A stretch of DNA of 64,000 bases, from positions 17,025,975 through 17,089,974 of the forward strand of contig JAKTNV010000011.1 of NCBI GenBank assembly GCA_022747635.1, given 5' to 3'. Below the pieces are notes generated by a model. It was not told the DNA's origin, made no database searches, and saw nothing but the letters and a program-made list of their open reading frames with translations. How positions within the stretch are numbered: the stretch's first letter is position 1; every line of letters begins with the position of its first letter. This document shows, piece after piece, positions 11,181 through 24,500 of this stretch. The stretch is from Hetaerina americana. Its lineage: Eukaryota > Arthropoda > Insecta > Odonata > Calopterygidae. The translations under genes were made by a program, and so were the position numbers.

Positions 11181-12351
11181 TCACACACACGTTTAATAAA
11201 ATACATTAAGGTACTCCATACCTTACATATTCCAGTAAATTTTGGCACATAGGGTGTTAACTGCTCATGAACAGATGAAAAATTCACCACACCATGCATA
11301 GATACGCATCTTTATTATGAAATGTCGCAGCCTAACAGCCACAGTAAATATTGGCTGTGCTTTTCAAGGTCAGTATTGCGTACATCAAGTATGACGAAGT
11401 TTAGAAGTAATAAGCCTGAAAAAATGAATAATTGACAAAAACGTTTTGGTTGAAAATGCACGAAGTTCAAGGTTGAAATAGGAATTTTAGATTTAAATTG
11501 CATGTATTACATAAGAAGATTGAATAATGTTATTCAAGTTTTCTCACACTTTTCTGTTTTTGAACTAAATAAACTACAATTTCTGTACACACACATAGAT
11601 ACGTACACTTTCACTTCACTTACTAAATATGACGAAATCTATTGGAAACGTTGAATAACATAATTCTTCTTTTATGAAAAAGTGAAGATCAATTTTACAA
11701 ATAATAATAGGCAGCACTATTTTCATACAAAAGACTATTGTATATATAATTATATATACACCACATTAACAACGATAGATTGTGAATTTTTTGAAAGACC
11801 TACCAGCTAAAATGATGCATTATTTCAAGTTAACCGCTCATATTTGAAAGCTTGTCAGGTGAGTTGTGAGAACAAAACACTATCGAATATTTATCCAGTG
11901 CAAAACCAATCCTGTTGTGGTATGTCGTCAGAACGAGGTCTTCAGAAGTTTTAAAGCTCGTGTACTTTTTGCGTGTGTTTTTTTGGTTCAATGGAACTAT
12001 TTTACCCACTGGAAAACTCCCATATTGCGTGTAAATAAGGAGGTTAGTTGCTGCCTCGTGTAGTAATGAAATGTGTGGAACCAACAGTACTGGTTGGCAA
12101 GTAACGTACGAAACTTTTCTTCTACTTCATGATTGATGTCAGTCTTATTTTGTACAACACCTCTTAGGGTTCTCATTTTATTATTTCATTAGCACTGGTT
12201 TTTTTAGTCTTAAGTCTTTTCTTTGTTGGCTCTTGTGTAGTGACGATACATGACGCTATGATGGCGCCATAATTAATATCGGCCTTGATTAAGGAATAGG
12301 ATAGTTGCGTCTTCTGCAAGACAGTTCATTATAATTGTTATCACAAGAACC
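11181..12351. other. Upstream region of the PHF20-like gene
   Basis: Probably holds the promoter and 5' UTR. I see no TATA box at a convincing position. TCAGTC near 12138 could be an arthropod initiator, but this is weak. Upstream of the start codon the frame is open back to a TGA at 12286. An earlier exon joined near 12320 (TTCTGCAAG) cannot be excluded. Confidence 0.35.
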
Positions 12352-12541
12352 ATGAGCCATAATAAAGAAACTGGTAAAACTTCTGTTAGAAGTGAAGACA
12401 AAAAGGTGGAACATAATCAGGACCTCGGAAGGGGCATGAGAAATTCAATGGAAAAAAGTAAGAGCGAAATTCCGGTCGTCGAAGACAGAAGCAAACAATC
12501 GAAATCAGAAAAGACCACGGCGAAACCCCAAGCTACGCAAG
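12352..12541 (+). CDS. PHF20: PHF20-like exon 1 (start codon)
   Basis: Codes residues 1-63 and the first base of codon 64. The ATG has A at -3 (AACCATGA), a good context, and begins [10 protein letters not shown]. The peptide is highly charged and lysine-rich with no known fold. The donor is CAAG|GTAGGT, leaving phase 1, which exon 2 completes as Asp. It is the first exon I can support; an upstream coding exon remains possible because no stop separates the ATG from a potential acceptor near 12320. Confidence 0.75.
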
Positions 12542-15500
12542 GTAGGTGATTAATAATTAGGCAAGTTTAGGGGGTCGTTTGTCCCTCTTTTAATGGTAGT
12601 TTAATATATTAAATTAAGGAAATGTATTTAATATACTTTATAGTGAATGATATAATAAGGTCTTATTGTCCATATGAGGACGTATGCTTCAGCTAATTTA
12701 TGTATGGGTTTGGCTGAGTTAGTCACCCATTTCCTAAACGTCAAATTCAACGAAAGTCCATCATATTTCTGACTTTTTGATGATTTTTAATGAGTGATGG
12801 TTCGTGTCAGGAACTAATATATTTATTTTCAATTCAAAAAGAAATAGTAATAAAATAATTTTATTGGAAAAGTCATAACTAGCTATTTTTCTTTTATCGA
12901 GGTTAAGACTATAATTGAGTACGGATGGTGATTTTACATTTAAATATTTCCACGGAAATTGGACCGTAATTTGTGTTACCTTTAATTTCTTGGAGTGGTG
13001 CTTTGTGTGATCACTTCAAATTGTTAGTTCATCTCCAATTGTACTTCAGTTGATATATCGACCGCATCCATGTGTATAAAGTATTTCTCTCGGTATTAAC
13101 TAGTACCCAGATCAATGAACAGGCTTGAAAAGTAGTTGATTGATATGTGGATACTTGAAATAGTGTCAACCGTCATACTGGAACGTTTTCAGCTTAAGAG
13201 CGAGAGCATTAGTGGCTCCTATTATTGGTTCAAATTCCAAGTTTGAGCCTTAGAAGATGGTTAAATACTTTCGTCCATTATCCATCACCGAGGGATTGAA
13301 ATCTAATTGGCATGGAATAAATTCCTTCGTAATGTAAAATTAATTATATTTTATTTTAAATTTTTATTCAAATTGACATGTTTAGGGTTGAGTATGCCCT
13401 GATACTGTGCTACAGATGAGCTTCAGTGCGATGGATGATTATTTATCACTACTAATACTTATGTTTTCGAGCTGACGGTGGGGATATAACGTGAATAGCT
13501 CAAATGTGATCAAGCCAAGAGGTTGGTGGGTACAGGGTTACATTACGTCGGAGGGACCTCGTTGTGTTTATATCTACATTATACCCCGTAAGCAGACACG
13601 GTGTGTGGCATAGTGAAAGTAGGTGGTGTAGGTCACCACCCATAAAAGAGAAAAGTGAAGTGTTTCTTTCCACACATATTCTCAGTTTCCTTGCATTCAT
13701 GAAATACATTTGCTGATGACTTGGGCTGTATGGGTGATTTAAAAAAGTTAATGCAGGAAGAATATTAAACTTACAAGTAGGTAAGCGAGAGGAAGAAAAT
13801 CGATATTTAGAATTACATGGCGTTGTTGAAAAATACGAGGAACTGAGGAAAAGGAAGGTGTAGGGCACTAGCAGTTTAATATTTCTAGAAGTACATGTTT
13901 ATGAAGGCTCTGAAGATTTTTTTCGTATGTAATTTGGTCATGTTTAAGTGGATTCAAGAGTTGTAAGGGAGTATATGGAGAATCTTTATCAAGATTTCAG
14001 TGGTGACAATCTTGAAGAGCAATTGCACTTGCCGAAATTTGAGAGTCGCATTAAGTCTCCAAATAATGTATGCAGGACCAATATTGGCAGTTACCTCCGC
14101 AAACATATGTCATTGCCAACAATGATAGCCTACATGTTTTGCACTATATGATTTCGAACTTCTTATGTCATGCATGAGCCTTTTGTCTCTCTCCTAGACG
14201 ACACATCTACCTCAATTCCAAAATTTGAACCAAGAAGACGGTCCGTTATAGCAAATGAGGACACCCCTACATGTTCTACTAAGAATGAAAAAAAGAAAGA
14301 TAGTGTTGGAAAAACTGAAGAGCATCTCATCCCAGCAAGAATAAGTAAAAGGAGCAGAAAGTCAGACAGGATTTCTACCAGTTCCAAGGTAATTATTATC
14401 TGAGTTTTGCCTGTTTGAAATGATTTCAAACTTGAGTAATTAAATTTTTTGTAGTTCACAGCGCGTTTTCATCAATATAATATTAAAACTTTCATAACTT
14501 AATGCTATATGTCAGAGAAAACTGGATGTTTGTTATTGGAAGTATGTAGAGCCAAGTGTGGTATAATTATTAATAACTGAGTAGATAATTATTAATATAA
14601 TTAAGCATTTAATCTATACCAGGAAAAATAAAGAATGAAGATATTTTAAAATCGCAATATCTATTGGGTTATGTGAGTCCATATAATTGTGTAGTTCAGT
14701 CTTTGAACATGTCAATGATACCACTAATTCCAACTTTATGCAATACTTGTTTGTAATAGTTAGGGACTGCCCAAAACTTACCTTTGAAGAGTAGATTATC
14801 TGTGACAACCACTAATGCCATGAATTCTATTATATTTTGACAGGGATATGAATATTTATTTTGGTGAGAATATATGGGTGAATTGATGTAACATTGTGTA
14901 ATCAGTCATCAAAATTATGACTGAACACATAATTGGCTTGCTAAAACAATGACTTGGAAAAATTGCATTGAAACAATGGAGTGAAAAATCACATTTTTCA
15001 TTGTTGCTTGAGGCTTAATTAAATTAGTTGTGTAGCTGATGTTTGTCATTCATGATGGCTGATGTGTTCAACCAGTTCATATATGGTTAGATTGTGCTTT
15101 GTAATTAATTGTAAGAAAGATGTTAGAACACTTTTAGTAGTAGGTTTTTTTAGAAGTAGATTTAAGATGAGCCAGCATTTAAAAAAAAAGCAGTTATTCA
15201 CATGTTGATGTCATTGTGAATTGGGATAAAAACATCAGAAGGCATATAAGTAAATGAGGTGTTCCACTAGGCAAGACTATTTGGTACATAAATTTAAAAA
15301 AAACATATTTATTTCAATGGTGTACCAGTCAACATGTAGCTGTGCTCTATGCTGTGGCTATTGACTGCTCTTTATGGCAGATTTTGACAGCAGTGTGATG
15401 CCTATTGCCCTCAATACAGCTAAATATAACTGCTAAACTAATCTCCTGAGTAGTTTGTCCAGCTATTCAGGTTTAAGTAGATATATGGACAAGCTGTGTG

Positions 15501-18500
15501 CTAGATAATGACAATTTACGTGAACGAATTCGTCAAAAATTTTGCAGGTATGTATCTGATGTTTATGAGTCATAGTTTGGTGGGAATACCCTCTGCTGAT
15601 GTCCTCTTCCTCTGCAATTTCTATAGTGTTTTCCAAGAATTCCAGAATAAATTCTCTTCACTTGGTTATGTATCTATTGATGTGAAATGTCATCCAGGAC
15701 ATACGACCCTCTTTTGAATATCTTAAACCATTCATTGCACTGTATTAAACGTAATCCTCCCGGTATGCTTGGGTAAATTTTTATTAGGTTTAATGTTAAA
15801 GTTAACCTACACAAGGTTTATTGTAGGGCTATTTTTGGCCAACCTGAAAGTTACAGTGAAGTAAATGGGGACTTTGATCATGAACTTTTATATGCCACAC
15901 AATTTCAAATGTTACCATTGTAATTGAAATGATCATGTAGGGGAGTTTTGGATATTTTTTAATGTTTCTGGATAGAAGAAGTTTTGGGCTGTGGGCATGG
16001 AAAAGGATGGAAAAGGTAAAATGGAGAGAAAGGAAAACAAATGAGAAAGTGTTTTGGCATGGTGGGGGAGAAAATAAGATTATTTAGAGGAATTCAAAGT
16101 TGGCGGCAATGATAGATGCAGAGCCTTTTGACTGTTGTTGGGCTGTTTTATGGAGAGAGAACATGAGACAAGCTAGGAAAGGGGAGGAAAAGGATAGACA
16201 TGTTGGATGGAATGAAAGGAGGAAAGAGGTTTATGGAATTGAAGGGTTTATGATTGTCAGATTTCTGGTTGTGTTTTGTTGGGAGAGGCAAACAAATGTA
16301 TTTTTGTGCAGTCTCTGTCAATGCATAACTTTACTTTAAATGGTAGAATACCAATAGTTGTAATAATTATAATAATTCTTCATCAAGGACAAATTGAAGT
16401 TGAATTTTTTACAGCAAGTGCATATTGGTGTTGGAATACAATGGCTGCTTATCGAATTTCTTGCTTTTAATTTCATTCAACATAAGGGGCCAGGAGCATA
16501 ACTTTACAGCAACAATTGTTGTAATGGTATGCACCCTTTTTTCACGATAAATGGCGAATCCCATTGCTGAATGTTTTAAATATCCTTTTAAACCAATCAA
16601 GATTGAATCCAGGCTTCCACTCAATTATCTTCTTCAGTGCCTAAGTGGCTATTGAATAAATAGTGCAAACAGCTCAAAATCAAGTTGATTTATAAGTTGC
16701 TTTATCCATTTGCAGAGTGAAGGGGAATTTTGTGAGTGATATAGTCTAATTATTTTCTGCTAATTGTGTGCTCATAGCAAGTCATTTAGTCTTTGGAAAG
16801 TGCTACTATGAAATAACCTTCAACTAAATGTTTCTCACTATATTTGCCCCCACATACATATTTTAATCTAAGCTGTACCCAAGCTTACTCTTCTTTGCTA
16901 GTAGTGAAGAGGAATGCTTCTGGTTATTGGCAACTGTATATTTCTTATCCTTCATTTTTTTGTGAAGTGTTGTTGGTGAATATTGACGAACAGCTGTAGT
17001 TTTGTGCATATTATAAGGAAGGAATATTTAAAGACTATACGGTACCCACAGGGGTCCATCAACTCCTATTTGCGAAAGGCTGTATTAGAAGATTAATAGA
17101 ATTTTAACAAAAATGTTAAAATTATTTGAGTTTCAAACATTTTATTTGCAATTATTTGCATACATCACCCACAAAGATACAGCATACTGTATGGGGAATG
17201 TGATAGTCAAGTGGGTTGCTCACCAGAGGGTATTGGTTTGCCACCAATATTTGTCGAGTAGCAAATGCACAGATAGTTGCTCTGTATCCCATATGATATT
17301 TTGTTACTGTGTGTATCCATTCATGTTGATAGGTTTATGCTTCACTGTAAGTTTTGTCTAATGTTGTGATTGAGAGAAAATATTTATCTTCTCCAGGAGG
17401 ATAAGGAACAATCAACAAATGGTTTAGCAACCAAAAGTTCTACCTCTTCTAAATCCCATTCACCGACTACGTACGGAGTGGATATATCACGCCATTTGCG
17501 ATCAAAAGTTGATTTCACCCCAGGGGCGAGGTTGGAAGCTCGGGACTTCACGGAAAGATGGTAATAATGTATATCTATAATTGTTATTTCTCCCTTTTTC
17601 ACCGGAAATTTACACTTTCCTTTTGAAGCAGTTAAGGAAATATGTTCATTTTTACACTTCTCCCAGGGTCACTGGTATAGTGTGTGTTGTGTGAAAAGTG
17701 TTCTTAATTGCAGGCAATGCACAGTGCTGACCTTTAAGTCAAGGTTCTCCCCTTTTCTGCGTCTTTTTCAATATGTATTAATTGATTTTCAAGTGCCATA
17801 ATATTGAAAAATATTTGTATCCTTATTTGTTATATTTGGATCTGGCTGATGGGTATCAATTTCATTCATTCTGCAATGGGAAAAACAATAATTAAAAATT
17901 GTTGCTTCTTGGTGCTTCTTTCAATAACTGTGTACCAGTGAATAGGGGAGAAATGTGAGTTGCTGTTATCATTTTGATGATAAATTTTTGCAGGTTAGTG
18001 TAAAAATATGTGAAGTTATTACAAATTAACCTGTGGAATAATTTTAAACTTTAATTGTGGGACAATCAGACTTGAGCACTCATACTTTGGTGAATTTAAT
18101 CGAATATCAAATATGAAAATGATTTACTAACCTTGTTGGTGACATTTGAGGAGTATGTAAGAGTTGGAATGTGTATTTGTGTACTACTCTGTTTATTTTA
18201 CTGAGAAGTTGCCAGCTAACACAGAGTCAACCAATTGTTAAATCATGTAGGAATTAAATATTTAATTTCTCCATGTAGTATTCCGTCTGTAGTAAACTCA
18301 TGTTTTTTATCATCAGTCATTATCCATTCTGTTTGTTATCCAATAAATATGAGCAATGAGCATATTTTTTCAGATTCCAATGTACGGTGAACTCCCAATT
18401 TTCTGTTCAAATGACTGGTCAAGGTTGCACCAACAAAATAAATAAACTTACTGAGAAAATGCCACTAGCTGCCACTAATTAGATCGTTGTTGCATCAGTC

Positions 18501-21500
18501 ATCATTTAATGGTAGAACAGGACCCAGTAGAGGCATCCTGACTGCACAGAAAAGTATGGAAGTCCAAAAGAGTGGTATGCGGCTCACCAGGAGACCTCGT
18601 ACTAATTGGTAGGCGTGTATAATAAAAGCCACAATTGGTGTAATCAACAAAAATAAACATATCTAGTGACTATTTACAGCAGTCAGCCTCCAAAATAAAA
18701 CATTAGGGTACATGAACAGGTTAAAGAAACTCCTTTTTAATCTTAAATTTGTTAAAAATATGAAACACAGAAAAATTGCAATCCCTTTTTTGAAATTAGG
18801 ATTTATGATTATTTATTTTTTTTATTAGCTCAAGCTTTTCCTTGTGTCACTTCTAATCTCTCAAAGATAAACTCTCTCCTGGAAATATCAGTTTTTGCTA
18901 GGATTCTGACACATAAACTATAACAGATTATCTACAAAGTTGAGAACTGTTGCGTGAATCACTAAGCTGCCTGACTCTCACTTTTTTTGCTTTCTTTGGT
19001 ATCTACCTCCTTAAATATCATGCAGGGTTGACAAGCTCCTCTCCTCCACATTTCAAATTAGAATACACAACAACACCAAACTGGAAAGTTGAGCATCATT
19101 TGCAGCTGCATCTATTTCATTGAAATTGCAATCTGCACTTTCATTGCTGTTCTTGAGTCTGTGAAAACTTTCTCTCTTTGCATATTCAAGTAGGATATTA
19201 TGAGGGTAAGGTGAAAAGTTCTCGGCCTGACAATGACCGACTGCGATTTTCAGTTAAAAAAAGATTTTATTTTTCTACATCATCTCCCTTGACATCAACC
19301 TACATAGCCCAGCTTTACTTCAACATCAGTTCATCAGCATTTCTTAACAGCATATTCTTCCTGGAGGTGAGAGTCTGAAAGGCTGTTAAAATATCTATCT
19401 ACTGCCCTCTTAACTTCTCCATTGAACATGAAGCACTTGTCAGAAACAAATTTTATCAAGTCTGGGAACAGATGGGAGTCTGAGGGTGCTTAATCATGAG
19501 AATAGGGGGGGTGGCTGAGCTTATTGTACCCCAAATCCCTTAGTTTACCGATAACCAATGCACCTTTGTGAGCAGGCGACAGCAGGTTATTCTCCCAGGA
19601 AAGATTATTTTTTTCTTCTTCAAGCTAGGTCTCTTGCCGTGAATTTTGCCATCCAGCTGGTCTAGAAGGTTGGAGTAATATTTGTCTGTAATTGTTCTGC
19701 ATATTTCAAGGTAGTCAATCAATAGGATCGCTTTTGCACCCCAAAACATTCTGGCCATGACCTTTCTGGCAGATGCGATTGACTTCGCTTTCTCTGTGAC
19801 TGAACCGCCCGCTTCCTTCCACTGCTTCGACTGCTGTTTTGTTTCTGGCCTGTAGTAGTGGGCCAATTTCTCATCCATGGTGACAAATTGCTGCAAAAAA
19901 TCGGTCAGTTCCCTCTTGAATCGGTCCAAACATTACTGTGAAAATGGTCAGTGCATTTGCATTTGATCGGCATCTAACAAATGCAGCTGACTGTTTCTAC
20001 GGGTGTATTGATACCTAAGTCTTTTCGACATGACTCTGACGTCACAGATTCCATATCACTTTTTAATTTTTTTCAATAATCCTGTTGGTGCTTAAACTCT
20101 TCCTCAATTCCCAAAGAATCATGGGAAAACTTTCCTTGTTTTTGCGGAATATTTTCGAGCCAGAATTCCTCTAGCTTGCATTTGGTTGAACCACTGGAGC
20201 AACACAGTATCAAGATTTTTGGAGATGCACTTTTTCATTGAATTATTTCATTATGTTGGTGAGGCTTATTCAATCTCAAGCAAAGAGTAGAATTTTGATT
20301 TTTTAATGACTGTTTGTAACTTAATCACCAATTTTTCTGCCTGTTGTTTTGCTGCTTCAACTTTACTAATTAGGCCAAGTTTTTATGTTTCCAATAGAAT
20401 CATAAATTTTCTTTTCGTAAGCATTTTCCACTGTCGTGGCTCTTCATGTCTGTGCAGTAAACTATTTCCATGTGACTATTCCTTGCCTGAGTGATGAAAT
20501 CGACATGAGCGAACATAAATGCAAATGAGGTCTGCTTGATCTATCGGCATAGGTCATACAGGTGAGGAGAAGTCACTTTCCCTGGTTTCCAGCAGCCACT
20601 TTGGCTGAGGAAGAACCACTCACTTTGCAACCGGCTGGCAAAGACTGTTGAATAGTTATCCTGCCATCCCCATTAAGGAACAAAAACAATGACAGAAACT
20701 TATTTGCACAGACAGCTATCCCGTCATGTATGGGTTAACAGCCCATCTCAATCCCTTTGACTGTGCCTTCACCAGCATTCATAAAACCATTTGGCAGTTT
20801 CCATATAATATGCGGCTCGGATAATTGGGAGTATACTGTGTTTAAAAGTGTATTAGGAATCTTTGTGGGGTATATTCATGTAAAACTTTTAAAGAGGTGA
20901 TCATGAAATGTGCATGAATATGTCCCACATCAGCAGCATTCAAGAGGGGCAATTTTTGATTTGGAAAATTATTAGCATTATGATTGTTACTATAATATAT
21001 TTTCATTATACACATTCATCTTGTCTTAATGTTTGGGTGATTGTGTGTTGTATATATGTTTCATATTTTTGTTAACCATTGTAGAATGAATATCTCTGAT
21101 GGCAAAATAATGCTTGGATTTCAGGCTTTGGTGCTCTTTTATTTTTTTATGGTAGTTGGTGAAGGGCTGGGGTAGTTTTTAATTACTTACTCCTCATTCT
21201 TTGTGACTGTCAATTAGTATGGACATGTTGCAAGAATTTTTGAGCATCAAATCAGTGTGGATCATAAATGAACTCAAGTTCTACTTTATACTTGCATTCT
21301 CATCACCCTCAGTCCTGTTTGTGATTCTTGAAGAAGAAATGATGAATTGAAGGTGTCTTAAAACATGAGGCTTAAATAATTGGAGAAATGATAAGTAAAT
21401 GTACTTAAAATTCTATGGCAACCAATCACTTTTTTTAATAGTTGCATTGTTTTGAATTGCACATCCTGAGAACATATAGATTGTGTGGACTTCTGTAAAC

Positions 21501-24500
21501 TTACCCATTGAATAGATTCATGTGATAAGTCAATTAAGTTTTTATTTGGCTTGATTATTATTAAACAGAAATAATTATTTCTTCTATTTCCCAATAATTA
21601 TTGCATAAAATTTGGATGGCAGGCTGATTTGTTTTGAATGAATAATGATGCTGTGGTTAATCGGGAATGACATTCTGGATTCCCTGATTTAGCAATGTCT
21701 CTGAATATGTTTACATTTGGTCACCATCCCTAAAGGCAAAGGGTTGGACAAAGAGATTTGAGAAAGGGAACTGATTGTGTCCCTCAAAATTTGATTTAGT
21801 AATGTAGTAGTTGTGTGCACAAGTTGTGAGAACCCCGAAATAGACCTCTCAAGCTCTTGGGGATCATAAGTGTTGTCCTCCTTTCTTTCAAACTTTGCCA
21901 TTAATCACAAAACCTCATAATGGGACTACATCTTGAAAATTATTTTTAACCTTTAATCCAGAAATAATTCATTCATCCACTTGGAAATAGATGTAAGCCT
22001 ATACTGAAGTTATAAATGCCTTCATATTTGAATCATTGTGCACTTCAATAGTAGAAACACTCATTTAGTGAATCATTTTTTTCCGTACAAAGTAAAGTAA
22101 AATATGATAATGGATTCCATGCCAAAAATAAATAAATTTTGTGCAAGGGTATTTAAAAAAAATTATTTAGACATAATTTAGGATCGTGGTTCATGTTGAC
22201 CTTTTCTTCTAGCAAGGAATGAAACCAGCGGGAATGCAAATTTGACTTTCAGAAAACAAAAAAAATTGAAATAATTAGTTTATTATTTATGATACAGTCA
22301 TAATTCGCCTTTACAAGAAACCTGTTGAGAAACATTTGCTTTAACCACTTCAATTTTTTTTAAAAAAGTGACATAGCATTATCATTATGTCAATTTTTAG
22401 TGTGAATAGCCAGTCTTTTTAGGGCGATGCTTCTCAATATACAATGCAACATAGAATTATTGTCTTCGGCTCTTCCCTTATCGCAGCATGAACCAACCTG
22501 GAATACGAAGTAGATTTGTTGTAAAAATGAATTTAAATAATTTGTTTATTGTTTATGATGCGTACCTAATTTTTTTATTATAAAACTCAAGATACATTTG
22601 TTTTTGCCAACTCGTCAAAATGTTGCAAAAATGCATCTCAACATTATTATCATTTCCAAGAATTTTTTATCATGTCTCGTAAATTCTTAGCACGCGTAAC
22701 AACTGTCATATTAGGGTAATGGTTCTTAATGTTTGATGCAACAGTTTCCTATGCTTTCAGCATTTCTCTTATTGTGCTTGATGATTCGCTGTAACCTATT
22801 CCTCTTCAGACAATATCTCCTCCACAACTTCTTCTTGTGAAACGCAATACAACTCTTCAAGAAATAGCTTCATTTAGAAAATATTAATCATCTTTGCACA
22901 AAAGTCACAGCACGCCTGAACACAAGTTTGGACAAATGTGCGACCACCAACACTATGTTGTTAGTGGAAGTTGTGCTGAACACAAATGTACACATCTGGC
23001 ATCCCCATGTCCTCATAAATCGTTGCGTGAAATGCCGCTTGCTAGGCAATTTATTCTTTGGCAAAATATTTTGCAAATTCCTCGCTATCTAAGGTACTCA
23101 TTAAGTAAGGTTCCACTGTGTATCACGTGTCCCCTTTTTTCAAATTTTTAACCTTACTTAATTGTGCGAAAAACTTTATTTAACATAAGTGAAAAATGTC
23201 AGTACTGTAGTAAAGAATTTCTAATATTGCTTTTCTTTTAAGCAGTTTTAGAGCATTAATAAAGTTGTCATCAATGTCAATTAGAGAAGGTCACGTTCTC
23301 ATCATAAATTACTCTAATTACAATATATTATTCGGAACATGATCAGAATGATGATGCATTAAGCATCTGTTAGGTTGGCCTCCACTTGCATTGTAATTTT
23401 TAACATTTCAGAAATGCAACAAAAGGGAGTACAAATATTCCTTAAATGCACATTTTGTATACCTTGTGGCTCCCAACGATAGTGTTTAGATTTTTAAGCT
23501 TAATTTAGGGAGGTTGGATGATGGAGATGGCTCATCGACATAATAATATCACGATTCACCAAAAACAGGGTGTGTGGCAGGGGGTGCAAGCACGGGAAGG
23601 CTTGTTATCTAGCTTTCCAAGGGGGTACATTGGAGAGGAAAGGGAAAAGGAAATATATTTATTAAAAATCTCTGGAATAATGTGAAAAATTATTGTTTAA
23701 TTACAATCCCCATTTTGTGCACAATTTCGAAATGCAATCCAAATCCATTGCTAGTGTTAAGCGATCCTCATCCCCAGATATCACCCCATAAATCAGTGTC
23801 ATCCACAGATGTCCTAATCTTAATTTTCACTTATTGGTTCAAATTTTCAACAAAAATCAAAAAAAGTAATGGCCTGATTACTTTCCCCTGAGATATGCCT
23901 GAGGTCACTCGTATTCTGTCGGAAGTATCGCTGTCAAGGGCCACCCTCTGGCTCATATTAAGCTGAAATCAAGAAAAGCTGACTGAAAAGCATTAATTGG
24001 TTTTTGCCCCCAGAAAACTTAAAGTGGTCCTACTGCAATTTGCGGTGCATTTAGTGTCACAACATTTTAATTTTTTTTAAATATTCAGGATCCCCAAGTT
24101 AGCCAAATTTTGCAAAAAAAAACACTTGCCTTCATTTTCTCTGAAAGTCTTTGGAGTTATGTAACTGCAGGTCCAGTTAAAGGAAATTTGTGGAATTAGC
24201 AGTAATGTGATCTTGTGAAAGTCTTTGGCATTCAATTGGCCCTAGTTTCAGAGGTTGTTATCAATACTTTATATATTTTGCATTACAAAATTGCATATCT
24301 TATTCAAATGCTGATGCAGTGATTTTGCTTTTCCTGACTGATGCTTGTTGTGCAAATGTTGGATATGAAAATTCATTTTAATATTTTGATTATTTTTCGT
24401 GGTATAAGGTGAATTTAAATTATCTATATGTGGAAAGCCTTTTGAATTACTTGATGGAGCCTACTGGAAACCTTTTTGCCTTATCAGTAATGAAATATTC

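Noticed and set aside
11830..12084. 84-codon - strand frame just upstream of the PHF20-like gene, as a divergent gene or a THAP exon
   Set aside because: No family-like motif and no Cys/His pattern of a THAP finger on either strand.
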